Below are positions 1-15,589 of a stretch of DNA of 64,000 bases, piece after piece. Numbering within the stretch: the stretch's first letter is position 1; the number at the start of each line of letters is the position of its first letter. Made by a program: the position numbers and the translations under genes. Below the pieces are notes generated by a model. It was not told the DNA's origin and did no database searches. It saw only the letters and a program-made list of their open reading frames with translations. Source of the DNA: Sitta carolinensis (lineage: Eukaryota; Chordata; Aves; Passeriformes; Sittidae); the NCBI GenBank assembly GCA_032173965.1, contig CM063284.1:113558410-113622409 (forward strand), written 5' to 3'.

Positions 1-3000
1 TCCTGTCTCGTCTCCTCCTTTAGCTCTCTAAGCAAAACTCCAAAAATTTTGAGGACTGAGAAAATATTTGCAATCACTTAATATTTCTCATCTTAGTGGT
101 CGCCACTGCACTTCCCTGCAGCAGTTGCTAAATCAGTGTAACACAATTTTTATTAGATATTTTCCCCTCCACTGAATACAGAGAGATAGGGAAATGTGGT
201 TAAAGATTTGTATTTCCACTTTACACAGGAGGTTATGATGGCTTTCAGGAGGTGCATAAGAATTTGTACGGCTCACGCAGATTGCTCCTGCAAGACCTTG
301 CACAGATCCTTTCCCTCTGCTGCAGTTTAAAGTTCTGCCATAGTCATATGGAAAGTTTCACTAAATCCTCCCAGAAAAACTCCAAATAAAAATTTTACTC
401 ACAGATTTTAGCAATTATGCATGCCTGATACTTTATAATAACATATAACTGGGTTCACAAATCATTTCTCCTTATAAGACATTAATATTCCCTGAGACAG
501 TCAGTGATAAGTCCAATACCCAGTCTAGCTGTTATGGAAATGAAAAGGACTCCTTTGGGGAATGACAGTGTTGTTCTGTTTCATTGGGAGTTGTATGATC
601 TGACCTCCATCAGAAGCTGGCCAAAAAGGTGTGGAGTATCCATTTCCATACCGTGTAGAAAAAAATGTATTTCAAGAACCAGTGTCCTACACTTTATCTT
701 TCTGCCTAAAATGAAAGATAATTAGCTTTTCCCACCAGCTGCCTGGTGATCAGTCACTTACCATAAAAGAGAAATTATCTGTATGGACAAAGCAGCAAAA
801 TTTCTCTTTTTTTAGGCTGTTGCTACACACACCACTTCTCTTATATTCTTTAGTCATCACCTTTACAACAACATTATTTGCTTAAAGACTACATACGGCT
901 TAAAAAGTAAACAGTTCTATTCTCAGAAAAGACACCTGCAGCACCATTGTTGTGCAACTCATTGGTTGTGATCCTTCCCTGAAAACTGATGAACAGAGTA
1001 AAATAAAACTCCATGTCAAACAGTCACCTTAGTGACACAGATTTGAACATTGTTTGTGATAGAGACCACCAAAGTGCTTTGGTCATGTTGCTACGCAGCT
1101 ACATTTGTCTCATCACCTGTCAGGGTTTCTTTACACCCCAGAAATATCACTGACACTTTGCTAGCTTTGTTGTGCTTCTGAAAAACCTCGTCTGTACCTA
1201 TACATCAAATACCTTTCTAAGATGCTGACTGGAGTAACGGTAAGTTATAAGAACAGTCTGATTTGTATTCAATTTTTATCTAGATTTGAATACCAAAATT
1301 TTAACTGTTACTGAACCATCTAATCTGGTTCAAGTTCTTAAATAAATAAACACCTTTCTAATCTAGATCAATGTGGAGAGGGTTCTTTAAAATCTTTGTA
1401 TTTCTCAGGAAATGGGAAAGCATTTTAAAATATGTCTTTCATCTTAGTCAATATTTCATTTCATTGTCTTCCTCATGATAATTTTTTGTTTTACAAAGAG
1501 GAAAATATGAGAATTGTCTATTAGCAAATTTCTCTTCAGTGTATTGGACTGCTTGTCTTTTTTTCTATCAGAATCATAAAAATGCTAACAGAGTATCACC
1601 CGTGGTGATATCATCCTTCACTAAATTCCTTCTCATTCTGAAGCCACATCTTACCTGCTCTTCACAGTAGGGTGAACATCTGAGAAGAATTCACTGCTTC
1701 TCCAAACTCCTGGAGTTTTCCCAGGTTGTTGGTCACAGAGCAGGCTGAGGCTAGAGCAAGAGCCCAGCTCTGCCAGGGGTGCTCAGCTCAATTTCAGGCA
1801 CTGGGCAGTCCCCACCTTGCCCAGCTGCACTGTCTGCAGGGTCTGTGACATGTCTGGGAGCTTCCCACTCTGCAGGCAATGCAGACTGGCATCCACTTGG
1901 AGGAGGAATTTGAGCCTGGAGAGCCTGGGGAGGGTTCTGGTTGTTAAGGAAGGGCCTCAGTATGGAAACACAACACTTAGTTCTTCTCTCAGCATATGCC
2001 CTTTTCTTTTGGGACACAGAACATTTTGGGGCACCCCAAATATTACCCAAACCAGCATTCAGCAGGAGAGGGAGAGGTTCAATTTTCAATATTGCTGATC
2101 AGCAAGGATGACTTGGTGTTTTACAGAAGCTGAATTTCAGCTCACAGAGCATGAATAGGTGATAATATAAAAATAAATTTGCTCCCCTCAAGCATTTCTT
2201 TTTTTTTTTTATTTCTGGAGAAGGAATTTATGCTCCTGTTCAGCCCATGTTTAACCAGTTATAATGAACACTGGCACATTGTGAGACAGTAGAGTTGCTG
2301 TAAGGGAGGGTTTTTTTTATATATATGGAAGTATTTTATATATATGAAAATGAGTAAAATAAAAATAATTCATTTTCCCCGCAGCATAACTATAACTTCC
2401 AACTGATATTGCAGATATTTGATATAGACTTCCAGAGGAAAAGCAGAGAAAAAAGAAAAACAGATTATAGAAATAAATAAATAGAATGGAATTAAATTTT
2501 CTGGCTCCTAATGCCTCATCCTTTCCCTCTGTTTGTACCACATGGACTGATGTTAAATTCAGCATTTTGAACTGTTGGCCACTGCTTAAAAGCATGCAGC
2601 AAAAGTTTTTTGGAAGGAGAGGGGATTCTTGGGGGGAACAAGGTGGAAGGGGTAGGTAGGGCTGTATTCTCAGGGCTGTGTTCTCAGGACTGTGGTTAGT
2701 CAGAGTAGGAGCAGCATACACCTGTATAATGCCCGATGCCTTGCTCTGTAGAAAGCAGGGATGGGAAAAGTTCTGGGACACAGAAAAGTGTGAGCCTTGG
2801 ATAAACACAAAGGATGACAACAGGTGTTTGCTGGTTTGATTGCAGTAAAGCCTCACAAGTCAAGGCAGGAGAGAAGTATGTCTTTGTTGTTTTGGAGTTT
2901 TTTTCTGTTTAAGTCACTATTCAGCTTCCCACATGCCAAAAACTTGAGATTAAACAGAACTAGGCCTCCAGCCTGTGGCACACTGTCAGCACCAAATCTT

Positions 3001-6000
3001 CTCAATGCCTTGACTTCTAAAAGACATGCACTGCTTTTCATTAATATCTCCCTATAGTTTCTATATAGCAAGCTATAGAGACCCAGAGGGTAACACTGTG
3101 TGTGACTGTCAAGTACCCATTCAGCCAGGAACCCGAGTCCATGTGTCCCTTGGTGGCTGAGACACATCCTGGGAGCTCTGGCTAAAGATATCTGGCAAAA
3201 GAGATATTCCATTAGGACCACTTTTTTTTACAAATTGTTTTTAAAAATCATCCTGCATACCTTCCCAGCAACAGCATTTTTGCCTGGCTACTCCTGATCC
3301 AGCTGCCCTAAACCCAAATCTGATGTTGATCACCACTCCTGTGTTTCCAGTTCCAGAATGTTTATGGTTCCTGCTCCTTTTTATCAATGAAAAGATACTT
3401 TTTTTCCCTAATAAAACATTTGAGAGCAAAATCTTCCACAATTTTCTTGTAATTTGCCAAAAAAGTTCTCCCATTTATAAAGAAAATTGCTACTCTATTT
3501 TTAGGTCTAATATTTTTAGTAATACTTTTATCATAAGGACTTTATCTTAAATGAAGAATACACTAATTTTTCCTAGGTACATTTGAGCAGATGGAGTTTT
3601 TCTCTATGAGTTCAGAAGTTCTGGAATTTTCAGATCCTGGAAATACAGTAAACATTCCTTTTCCAGAGACTATTCCCATGAGGTCCCATTCAATGGCATG
3701 GCATCCAAAATCTTAAAAATGAAACATAATTAAATTAATTGCTGAGTAATCAAAGAGCAGATAGGATCTTCTTTTCACCCAGTGCAGACAGCAGATGAAA
3801 CAGCAGTTTATAGGCTTGAATTTAACAGACTAACATTTAGTCTAACATCAACGTTGTCTAACACACACAGCATAACTTGCAGCTGGCAAGACACATTTTT
3901 TCACACGTGCAAAGTAGACAAACTGGCATTAAAAGAGACTGTGATTCTTTTGCTCATTCTGGTAAGCAGCCACTCATATGAGCAGCCCAATCACGATGGG
4001 GAAATAATTCTGTTCTTAACCCCGTCTGAGGGCTAAATGCTCACCAGCAAGGATCTTGCAGACAAGCCCATCTCCCATTTACAGCGCTCCCCAGAACCCT
4101 TGGCTTGTTTGGCCTCTTTCTACTTCAAAATAGTTCCACTGTGGACAATAGAAAAATTTTCTTTCTTTACAGAACAAGACTTTTATGTTGTTTTGCCAAT
4201 TTAAAGCATGATTGTAACACACAGCAACCTCCTTTTCTCCTTCATAAAGTTAAAGAAAATTTAATCAAATTCTGCATAAGTTTTATATATTTTACATTTT
4301 CACATTCATTCATAGTCATCTTTAGGAAGTAAGAAGATGCACAAACCACCAACTTATTTGAAGCTCCACGAATGCTTCCAAAATCTTTTCTACTTACAAA
4401 ACCTTTATACCACCAGAGGGAGTTCAAAGACAAATTATTCAGCAAAGGTACTGAACAAATTTCTGTTTGTCATGCCTGACACTAAGCATGTTTACTATGT
4501 AAGGTGTCTTTTCCTCAAATTTTATTAAAGTTCATTATTCTATGATAAACAGAATTATAATAAAAAACCTTTAATAAAGGTCAGAATTTTCTAGAGGTAT
4601 GATCCTAAACTTGTTTGCCATTTTTCTGTTTCTTTTTCCACTTCCAGTGTACAGCTAGAATTCTTACTAAGAATGATGTCTGGATACAACTGAAGACTCA
4701 ACGGGTCCTGCACATTCCCACTTCCAGTCAATCAGCCTCCCAGAGAGACAGGTTTGGGGGAAGACTGGGCAGGTGTCGCTGACATAAAGCAGAGGTGTCA
4801 CTGACATAAAAAGACATAAAACAAGCTCTGTGTCAACTTGTAGAGGCCATTCCTAAAACCAGGGCAACCCTGTGGAGCTCCAGCTTCTTCCAGGCAAGGA
4901 CTTGTGTGTCTCTGTGCTCTGCTTCCTACTCTTCATAGGCTGGAAATTTTTTCTCATTTGCCTTTTTCTTGCCCCTGGTTCCTATCATCCCCAGACTGTA
5001 GTTAGTGTTTTAGACACTTCCCCTCCTTCCAGCTTTCAGCCCCAAGATGGCACTGGTTCTTCACTGACAAGCCATTACTGTTTACCTAAACCAGACTAAA
5101 GATTGAAAAAAAAATGTTCCTGAGAGCTAATTTAGACACTGTGTTAGAGAAGAATACAAACTATCAAGGGGAAACAAAAAAAACACTTTTATTATATTAT
5201 ATATAAAAATAACATGAATCTTATACATTTTTTTTAAAATAGAGATTAGTACTTTTTAACAGGCATTGGTTGAATAAAGTATGCTGAAATCATAGTAGTA
5301 GTTTGGGTTAAACATAGATTAATATTCCTTTATGCTCCCAGATTCAAATTTTTAGTTCAGACACTAGACAGAATAGAAGGGAATAGATTTCAATCAAAAC
5401 TCTCAAGTTCTTAAATGAAACTGAGGATTTTCTTTAGAGAAGATATGTCCAAAATATTTTAATTTTTTAAGGTATATATTAAGGAAAAGAAAAGCTATAT
5501 GAGTCTAATAAGTAGCAAGTAGCTTAATTATTTAAATATATAGCAGAATTCTTGGGAGCTGTAAGTAGTCCAGTGGGCTTGGATACACTTAGTGTGATTT
5601 TCACAAATTAATAGCCAACAGTGTAAAATGTTTTTATAGAATATTACAGGCTCTAAGGTGTTTTCCTTCTGCATTGCGCCCTGCCAACTGAGGCCAACTC
5701 AAATCAGTGGGAAAATGTTAAAATAGTGGAGGTGCTGGCTGATCGTTGTTATCTACTGCTGATAATGTGGTAGCACTGAGATCCCAACTAGTCTGGGTTA
5801 CTGTGGTAGACATTCACCCACCTACAGAAAAATAAGAGCTGCGAATGAGAATTTGCAAACTAAGAGACTTTATTTTTCTAGTAACACTGGTCTCCTGGAG
5901 CACTGAGAAGACCATGAGCCTGCTTACCTCCATGTCTCAGGACAAGATGTACTTCCCAAGGTGTACTTTTCACTTCTGCATTACATTCATCTTAAAATCG

Positions 6001-9000
6001 AAGCTGAAAAATTGCACGTGGGTTTTTATGGCTCACTCGCTGAATCTGTGTTACAAAATGGATCTTCAGCTAAAGAAATAACAAAGCTGGTTTCTGGTTG
6101 GCATAGTGACATAGCAGCAGTATGCTATATAAAACCAGCATGTGATTTATATTAGGTACCTATAGAAGCTATTGTACTCATATTAGAGTTTGGCATTTGT
6201 TCTCTGTGATAGCTAAAGCTATTCAACTATCAGCAAGACCTAGTGTGATAGATCATTGTTGGGTTGTGGTGCTGCAACATGTGGTGGGAAATTTGGACAA
6301 CTAAATATGAAAACTTACTATAGAGAGAGACAGCACCTAGTTCTCATTTTTGGAGATACTTTGACCATTTTTAAAAACCAAACCCAAACCTAAAAAAACC
6401 TCACCAGACCTATTTTCTAAGGAGCACTGAAGTATTAAAAGGAAAAAATTCAAAATGCTATGGTGATTTTTCCTTTCTTCCTAAGTTTTGATACTTCTCT
6501 GATATGCTCGTTTATTCATAGAGGCTATATTGGTAAAGAGAATACTAAAATGCTAAATATCTAAAAAACTGCTATTCCCAAAAAACTTAGAACAAACTTC
6601 AACTCTGTTGACAAACTTTCTCAGTATGATGAAGAGTTCTGCTGACCCTTACTTAAAATACACTAAAATCAAAAGCACATCAAGAAATGTAACCTAGCTA
6701 AATTAATCCTGGTATAAATAACTTAGAACACAGTTAAATAAATTAAGTCAAACCAGACTATATGACTGGAGAACCAATACAGAAATCACTCTAATAGGCC
6801 CTATTGTAGCTAGCAACCATATTTTGAATTTTTTCCCCATATCAATTACTGGGCTCTTATTCAAGGTTGATTAAATCTGAGATGACCAGTTTCCATCCTC
6901 TGTGATTAGGCATTAAAATGAAGTGGCTCTCAGTGGCTATACTACACATATAATTTTTTACATGTTTTTAAGAACCACCACTACTGAGTCACAGTACACA
7001 GTAACTACAGTTAGAAGCATTCAAGAAAAAAAAAAATCCATTGCAAAATGCTGGAACAAATCCAATATTTCAGACATACCATTCTAGATTAAACCAATGG
7101 TCTCTTATGTCAAGTAGTCTATTTTTAATGGATCTTAAATTATGTCTCTTGACGTGGTGATGTACAGCGGTTTTCAAGGACATTATTACATAATGTGTGT
7201 GGGTAGGTGGCAAACATTGCTACCTGCCAGAATTAAACCTGGCAAGGCAGAAATAGAAATTTTTACAATTCTTTCAATTATTTGTACAATGAGAACATAC
7301 AGTAGGCCAAATAAGATTCTCCTGGACTGGGCATTCTGAAAAACACTGACTACGAGATTTTGATCATAAATATAATTCAATCTAGTCTCTTTAAGACAGT
7401 GAAAAAGTGGGCAAAGGAAGAAGTTCTAAAGCATCTTAAGGGTAGGAAAAGTAAATCAAATACAAAAATTATGGATAAACCTAGAACTTTTTCCAAAATA
7501 TGGCCTGAAAATTGAGAAGAAAAATTACAAAAGAGAAGAGATAAGCTCTCTAGCAAGCTAGAACAAGTGAGCTGATGACCCCACTTACTGCATGTCAACA
7601 GGGCTCAACTCCACTCACCAGTTATAATGGCTCACAGAAGGAATGTGTTCTATCCACTCACCAGCTGATTCAGAGAGGGAGGATAAGGAAATCCCTAAAG
7701 CCAGAATGAATACCTATTCTAGATTATCAGAGCATTTGGAAGACAAATGGACTTATATACAATGTCTTTATTCATCCAATATGTGATTTTATTATCAGCA
7801 CCTACATGTTACATTAGATTAACTCTTCAAAACATTTCTACAGTTAAGACAGATCTCATATACTACTCTGGGAGAGTCCAGGTTCTGCGGGTTTTTCTCA
7901 AGTTTGGATGTTGTTCACTGAGGATAGTGAGTCAGGACCTTTTTCTTCTGTGCTTACCTCTGCCCCATCATCCCATCAATCTCTCTTTACAAGCTCACAG
8001 GTGCTCTGAAAAATAATTTCTTCTACTTTTTCAGGGTCTTTAACATATACCTATCAGAGAGACAAATTTCACTGTGCATTTCCTCTTGTCTTCCTCAGTC
8101 AAGTTTATGCTCTGGCTAAAATGGAATGAAGTAACATGTTCATTATTGAAGGGCCAGATGCTCTCCTGTTCCTCTCTCGTCTACTTTAGGAGACTCCAGC
8201 ACACTATGCACAAGGTTTTCCCCTGCTCCTGCAAGAGGAATTATCATTTATTGTGTACTGCATAAACTTTTAGTAATTGCAACCTATCTGCTAAGAAGAA
8301 CACATCTGTCAGGGGCCATGAAGAAAAGCAAAGCAAAAAATTCAACAGCAGTGTTAATTCTTAGAGTACGAAAAAAGAAAATGTGACATAAATGAATAAC
8401 TGCTTCATTTGTCGTTAAAATGTGCTCGTACTCGGAAAAACCTCTTGCAGCAATTTCTTAAAAGATAATCTGACCCAAAGCAGCTGATATTAATAGGAAT
8501 GGGGAGAAGAATGGCTCTCAGGTGCTCCCATGCTGGGGATTCTGCACACTGTTTAAGAAACTCAATGCAATTCTCAGACATGGGTTATGAACCTCCTCAA
8601 CATGCAGTAGTAAAATTACCAGATGCTATACTTGCATATATTTATAAATCACTGCTGAACACATAAATAAATGAAGCAATTTATGACATTAGATGAGGAA
8701 ATTATGGACTTAACCATATAATTTCTTTTTTATGATATTGCAGAGAAAAAGAAATTAATATTATGAACTAAATATGTGGCTAAGCACTAAAAGCTATAAT
8801 ACTAACATGTATAAGGAATCAGCCAATCTAAATAATTTACTAAACTAATGAAAATTATCCAAATCTTACATAAAATTTCCAGCCACTTTCCCAGCAATTT
8901 TATTGCAATGAATGGGTCCAAAAACTGTCTTCAACAGTGTTCATAGTACATTATATATGTATTACAACATAGTATGTTAATTCAATTGCTCCAAAGTTAA

Positions 9001-10852
9001 ATTATGACGTTTTTAACTCCATTTTATTTCACTTTCTAACAGAAGATTTAACTGAGCAACACTTTATTATTATTTCTATTATTATTATACAAAAAATCTG
9101 ATTGTCAGGTTTTATGTTTTTATTGTATGTTGTATGTGTAGAACTGTAGCTATAATATGCTAAGTAGAAACTATGGCTAAAAATGAATTTTTACATATTT
9201 GGAACTCTGCTTACAAAAATAAAAAGTAATTGCAAGCGCCTGAGAATTTTATGCATTGTGTAATTTCAAAGTGCTAGAAGTATGATTATAGACTTGCTAA
9301 TAAGCTTTTCATTTCTGTCCCCCTAGTTTTAAATATTGCTTCGTTTTAGATGATCTATTTCTTTCTTTCATAACAAGAGAAGGTTTTCCAAAATGAGGAT
9401 TTTTATAGAGCTTCACTATTTGTTTTGCAAGGGAATAAGCTACCAGAAACTGTTTATACTCAGCAATAGGCTCTTATATAATAACTTTATTTTAAATAGA
9501 GTAAGTTTATGAAAACCTCCTAGAGCACCTTGGTTCAATGAAAATTAAATCAGAGCTGTTCAGTATAGTTCACTGCTTGAAATAAAATGTAGTTTGGATG
9601 GGAAGAAAATCAAACCAAATAAAATAACCCCCAGGTCTTTGGAATTATACATTCCAATCTTAGCAGTATTTATCTGGAAGCAGCTTCTTCATCACAGCCA
9701 GAATAAGGATGATTGCTCTTTCCATCACTAACCTTAAGATCGGGGGGAAAAATCAACTGTTCAGAGAAACAGGGAGCAACAGGAAAGAATTTGCTGTAGG
9801 AAGGATGATGAGCATAGGCAAAAAGCAAGGACAAAACCAAAAATAGGAGTCCTTGGTTCTGTCCTTTCATGCTCTCTTTGTACCTTTCAATGAATAAATG
9901 ATGCATTGTTTAAAATGTCTTAACTGCAAGGAAAGACGTGCAGTTGAGGTGCTCTTTCCAGTCTTATTCGGTTACCTGTCCAAAGGCTGCCTAATTCTAC
10001 CTCTGTACCAGTTTAAAGCAGAGGACCTGCAGTGGGGATGTGCTAACAAAACGCTTCCCTGAGGATCCTCAACACCGAAGACTGTGTTAATCTACCACAA
10101 AACTAATGATTTCCTGCGTTGCAAATGGATGTTTCCCAATCCGACCAGAGTTTGATCTGTATCCAAGATGTTTCTTGTTTTCACTGCAGCTGTTGTGTCT
10201 GAATGCAGAAACCCATTCTCAACAAATCTGCACTTATTAGGAAGTTACTTTAACAAAGTATTTCTAACTGCCTCTGATAAGGACTTTGTAAAAGCAAGTT
10301 GGTTTTTTTCTGGCTGTTTGCCTACAAGGTAACAGAAATAAAAGAGCCATGTAGCACATCATACCTAATGTACTGTTTGTCAATACATCTTCACTAACAT
10401 AAGCATGACAGGCACCACCTGGTCTGAGCAGCAAGCTTGAACCACTAGTGGATGCAGCAAAGACACGTTGCAGGGACAGAACCATTTCTCTGTGGAAAAA
10501 TACAAGAGTGAGCACGGTATTTTCTCCACTTTGCAAATGGTCTCACAAAGTAACAGCAGAAGCCAAGTCTTTTCAGAAGTCATTTTGTAATCAAGTGCAA
10601 CACAGGCTTAAGAAAAGATTTACCTCAGTAAACTCCCTGCAACACTGTCTCCTGGCAGCTTGTCCTGGTATTATACAAATATTCCTATCCTCTTCAAGAG
10701 TATGGCTTTGTCTTACAGTACAATTGTAGGGTTTACTCTTTTCACAACAGCAGTGTATGTATATTTAACAACCTACTGATACATCTGTATCCAAAATAAA
10801 CAAATTGCAATATATAGGAATCTTCATAAAAATGAGGCATGTGTTGGTATTC
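1..10852. other. Non-coding AT-rich DNA, no gene seen
   Basis: Both strands were read for gene-family motifs. The open frames here (longest 179 codons at 2317-2856, minus) begin at arbitrary Met codons, show no recognisable family and have low-complexity or AT-driven composition. A less AT-rich patch at about 1735-2095 has overlapping frames on both strands and could be an old repeat, but I could not name it. Short local duplications occur at about 2665-2700 and 4772-4815. Confidence 0.7.
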
Positions 10853-10902
10853 TGTGTGTGTATATATATATATATATATATGCATATATATATATATATA
10901 TA
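10853..10902. repeat. TG/TA dinucleotide microsatellite
   Basis: Four TG units pass directly into about ten TA units, are interrupted once by TGCA, and resume as TA. The array causes spurious Tyr-Ile frames on the minus strand at 10742-10989. Confidence 0.97.
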
Positions 10903-13900
10903 AGCACATATATTTCTGCTTCTGTCTCCAAAGCAATATCTGCTCAAAAGCCCTTTCAGGACACAATACTGTGGTACAGATAGGAACACCTAAATATCTT
11001 TCTGCAAAGAGCAGCTGAACTCTCTAAAGTAAAAAACTTTGCCATCTGAACCTCTTATGCACCTTTCTATTTCTCATGAAATCCTAGTCAAACAGTGAAG
11101 GATTTTTTCTCTTCTGCACAGATCAGAAACTTTAAAAAGTTTGAAAAACTAGAGAAATAACACAAACAAAAAATAATTCTGAGCATATGACCTAACAGGT
11201 CGTTTTTATTATCCCTCTCCTCTTATGAGAGATACCTAATCAAAATTCAATGAGGTGAGAATGGAGACATGCATGCCAAAAATCTAAAGCAGAATATGTT
11301 GTAAAATTATAACTACTGTGAAGTACATTTCAAAGCAGAAATGTTGTTCAGGGTTGGCAAAGTGGGAAAAAATAAACACAAAAGGTCTGTTAACATGCTT
11401 TAATTGAGGTCTGTCCAAATTTTGAGGCTGCTTTTGCCACCCTCTGTGAACCAACTCCTCAGTGGGGAATTCTGCTAACAGAAAATACAATGCCCAAATT
11501 CTGGCAACCTTTATCTGAGCTGAAGATGGAAATGCCTTTATCTGTACTTTCTTGAAGTACAAGCTGAGGAGTCATCCAGTTATTAAAAACCCTAAGAAGA
11601 AAGAAGAATCTCTGCACTGTCAGAAAGACATTTCAGGTCACACTGTGGCTGTTACAGGTAGATTACTCATGATTTACATCAAGATATTCACCTTCAAGAG
11701 GAAATATTTTCTCATCGAGGTTTCCAATAGACAGCATTTTATCCAAGCAGAGGGGTGCTGGAAACAGCTTTTCCTTTGGAAAAAAACTGATTCAGCCTTA
11801 TTCAAAGTGAGTACTATTAACATTCTAATAATGATTTGTAGGAAAGAGGTGTAACATATATTTAGTTTCACCCAGGTATATCATCCCACAGTTATGCAGG
11901 CCTATAGATTACACCAATAATCCTATCAATAGTTCTGTAACAACACAGTATCTCAATGAAAGAGATTATCTAAACACACAAAATAATGTCCTTATTTTAA
12001 ATGGAAATAGTTTGCCTTCTGAGGAAACTTTGCCAGGTATTAAAATACCAATTTTTTAATCTATTACATTGATCTATAACTTTCTAGAAAATGAATTTCA
12101 CATGGACACTATGAGCTCTCATGCTTTAAAGAAAAAAAAAATTAAATCTTCCTTTGAGCTGCTCTTCAGCCTTTTAGAATCTTCACTTTTTGAACCTACC
12201 TGAGTCCTTTGCAGTATCTCAGAGAGCAGAAATGTAAAATAATCTCTCCATTCAGGTACACCAGCATCAGGTTCTGAGAAAAACTTTGTTAAACAGCGAA
12301 TATAAACATTGAAGATTTAATTAGGAATGTCATTTCCTCAGCTCCTCAATAGTGTAAGTTCACAGCAGTTTCAAGAGGACAGTAGTATTTTTAAAGGATT
12401 TTGTCATATCAGAATGAAGCCATACATTTATCTACATATCTTCAAATTCATTTTACTGCACAACAGCTGATTGTAACTTTTTCTTGTAGCACAGGCAGTA
12501 CCACTGATGAGTTTTAAGACTGAGATATAATGATTAGCCTCTTGTCAAAGCTTTTAACATCAGCAAGGGTGCAGGCTTTGTGTTGTATTGCCCACCCTGA
12601 AATATCAGTCTTGCAAATGAGGCAAATGGATAAAGACAGTCTTTATTGAACTCTCTCCACTAACATGAGTATTTTCAGCTTGTTCATTGCACTGTGCAGG
12701 TCATGTTCTGCAAGATACAAATGTAAAATTCCAAAACCCATAATTTCTATTTTTTAAAAAGTACTAGGTAATTTGTAACCTCATAATTAACAGCTTCTTC
12801 ATGGCATAAAAAATTACCATTTCTCAAATTACTCCAGGGAGGACTTTTTCTTTTTTTTCTAGTTTGGTTTTCCAAGTTTGTAAATCCCCCTCTTTGAAAG
12901 CTTCAGTAGCGTATTTGGTTGGCAGTTTCCACCTAAAAACTAAAATCAAAATCCACCAGATTTAAGTGCCAATGAATACTATTAAAACCCAGCTAGTATG
13001 AGCAGGAAGGGGTAAAAAAACCCTTAACCAAATTTTATAGAGAGAAAAGCCAGTCTATCAGAACTGCCAAGTGATCACTGTTTGGAATTGGTGCTCTTTC
13101 CTAAATAAGGATGTGGACTACAACAGTGGAATAAGTTATTTAGTTACTCATGGCAGTGTTGTCTCCTCTTCTTTAAGGGACCGTGGTTTTGAATTCCTGC
13201 CTTTAACATGCACCTTTTTCTTCAGTGACTAATTGGTATGGATAAAGTCAGATCACAGAATTAAAATCATCCTGTTATTTGGAAAACATTTTCTGCCATC
13301 TTGCTTGTGTGCACTTGGAGTGCTTCTCAAACCTTGCCCTTCTTTCACCTCCCCTCTGCTGTTCATCCACTATTCCCTTTACCTGGCTTGTATGACAAAG
13401 GGGATAACTACCATTAAGTATTGATGAAAATATTGGTGCTTTGGTGTCAGAAGCTGCCAAATCATGTGGACATGCTGGAGGCTGGAGTTCCACCTCTTGG
13501 GAGCCTTCGGAGTTTGTTCAGGAACAGGACAGGAAGGGGCACCAGGACTCCCTGGTGCCAGTGGAGTGTCCGCAGCCTAACCTAAGTGACAATGATACAG
13601 GGGTAAGACAATTTCATGCACAACAGACTAGAGGGAAAAGGAGGAATCAAAAGTCTGAGAAGAGTCAGCAGTATATGTATTTCCAGCACTGTATTTCAGG
13701 TGACAGAGATGACCAAAACAGTGAAAATATGTAGAGAAAAAAAAAAGTACAAGCCTCATCACCTTTCTGCCTTCTCCCTCTTGCAGGCAGTACAACTCCT
13801 TCCAAATTCTAGGCAAGTTGCTATGGAAACTATCAGCATGGCTACAAGGATGGGGAGGAATTCTAGATCTCATACATATATACATTATTTAATTTCATCA

Positions 13901-15142
13901 AAGAAAGAGAAATGGTACAAAGTGGCAGACCCTATTACTAAGACAGTTTTTTCCTGGGGAAGGAAGGACCCTCTGCAGAAGGGATCTTAGGTGACAATCA
14001 GCCCTTTGGTCACCCATAGGAAAAGAACATCAGCAAACTCTGCCCTTCTTCAGCTGAGAACAGTTAGTGCAAGATGCCCATCAATGACATTCATTTGTTT
14101 GTTTTGTTGAACTTGTGTAACCCAACAATAGAAGAATCACATCACTCCTTTCCTCCTGTTTTGCACCTTGACCTAGCATTAGGAAATTATTCCCGTGTGT
14201 AAGCAAAGATGTTTGGGGACAATTTCAACCCTGGTAGCTCCCTAAGAAGGTACTGGGCATAAATGTCTTTGACTCAAACTTAGCTATCTGAAAAGAAACA
14301 ATGCAGAAAAAGGAAATCAGAGAGGAAAGAGAGCAACATATGACAGAGGCTTTCAAATAACAAGGTACACAGTTAGATCCAGCCTCTACATTTCTCCCAC
14401 CCTTCTGAGAGTTCAAAATATTTCTACATTGTTTAATAAATTTGAAGAACAAAAAGAAAATACAGCAGTGTATATAAAACGAGCTGGAGAAAGAGAGAAA
14501 GAGAAGGTAAGGGACTCAACTAATTTTTCCTGGGTTTTATTTTGCTTTCTTTAAACTAAAATACACTTAACACTTGCTGAACCACCACTTCAGAAATCCT
14601 TTGCAACTCATGGCTTTTTAATGACAGTACAGATGGATGGAGTAAACTGGAAGATTCAAGACATGTTACTCTAATTCTCCAAGTTGGATGAATTTGGGAT
14701 ATTGGGAGACAACACAGGTCTGAGCAAAGACCTGTGCCACCTTCTTTGTCTTCTTTTCCCCTTTAAACTGACAAAAACATTTCCTAACCAGCAAAAAGGG
14801 AAAGTGTTTTGTAACTAATTTACCTTCCACTTAATTCTCTCTACCATGCTAGGTTTTTACCACTCTCTCTGTCCTATTTCACTGAAAAGAAAAAGAAGGA
14901 ATTACAAGGTAAATTACATTTCATGACAAAACTTTCAGAACTACAAAAAATAGGGAAGTATTGTAAGTTTAGGACTGGAAAAAGAAAGCCTTGTCTTCTT
15001 AGGCCCCAAACCACTAAACACTGATCCAGTCATAAGCACATGAGTAATTTAAGTGAGCTCTTGGATTCAAGCCAATAGATAAATGTGAAATATGTGCCTG
15101 TCCCAGCCAATGCTCACAATCTGATTTTTTAAATGTGACATT

Positions 15143-15145
<3 letters not shown>
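10903..15145. other. Non-coding DNA, no gene seen
   Basis: AT-rich unique sequence. The overlapping plus-strand frames at 13441-13990 (97 and 124 codons) lie in a slightly richer patch but have no recognisable domain or splice context. A minus-strand AATAAAGAC at about 12640 looks LTR-like, but no matching ends or duplication were found. Confidence 0.65.

Positions 15146-15209
<64 letters not shown>
15146..15209. repeat. (AT)n microsatellite, about 32 units
   Basis: An uninterrupted alternating AT run of 64 bases. It is the longest dinucleotide array of the window and lies 620 bp left of the first solo LTR. Perfect arrays of this length are usually polymorphic and can extrude cruciforms. Confidence 0.97.
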
Positions 15210-15213
<4 letters not shown>

Positions 15214-15589
15214 CTTTTGCAGTTGGGGAGATTAGAAAAGCTGTTTATATACCAGAACATAAGGCTGAAATCGTGATTAAAATTGTCCCAAAAATCTTTC
15301 TGGTAATATTGTGAAGAACTGTATAATTTTGTTTACAAAAGCATGGAAAAAACAAATTTTAATACAATTTACATTTAGTCCACTTTACACTAAATATGAC
15401 ATGTAGACAAGTTATGAAGAGTAAAACAAACAGACTATGCACAACAAAAAATTTCAAGACAACTAAAAACCATGGGGTGTTGTCGAGTGTTATCTATTTC
15501 AGTGGCACTGAAAGACAGCTGTGAATTAAAATTGCAGTTTAATTTGCATTAATGCATTTACACAAAAATCACAGAAAGAGGAGAATATC

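Noticed and set aside
2317..2856. 179-codon minus-strand frame
   Set aside because: No recognisable family, T/A-driven composition with Phe and Tyr runs, and no splice or promoter context.
10742..10989. Tyr-Ile repeat frames on the minus strand
   Set aside because: They are a direct translation of the TA microsatellite.
12560..12740. Minus-strand AATAAAGAC as an LTR poly(A) region
   Set aside because: No TG/CA ends with matching flanks could be placed around it.
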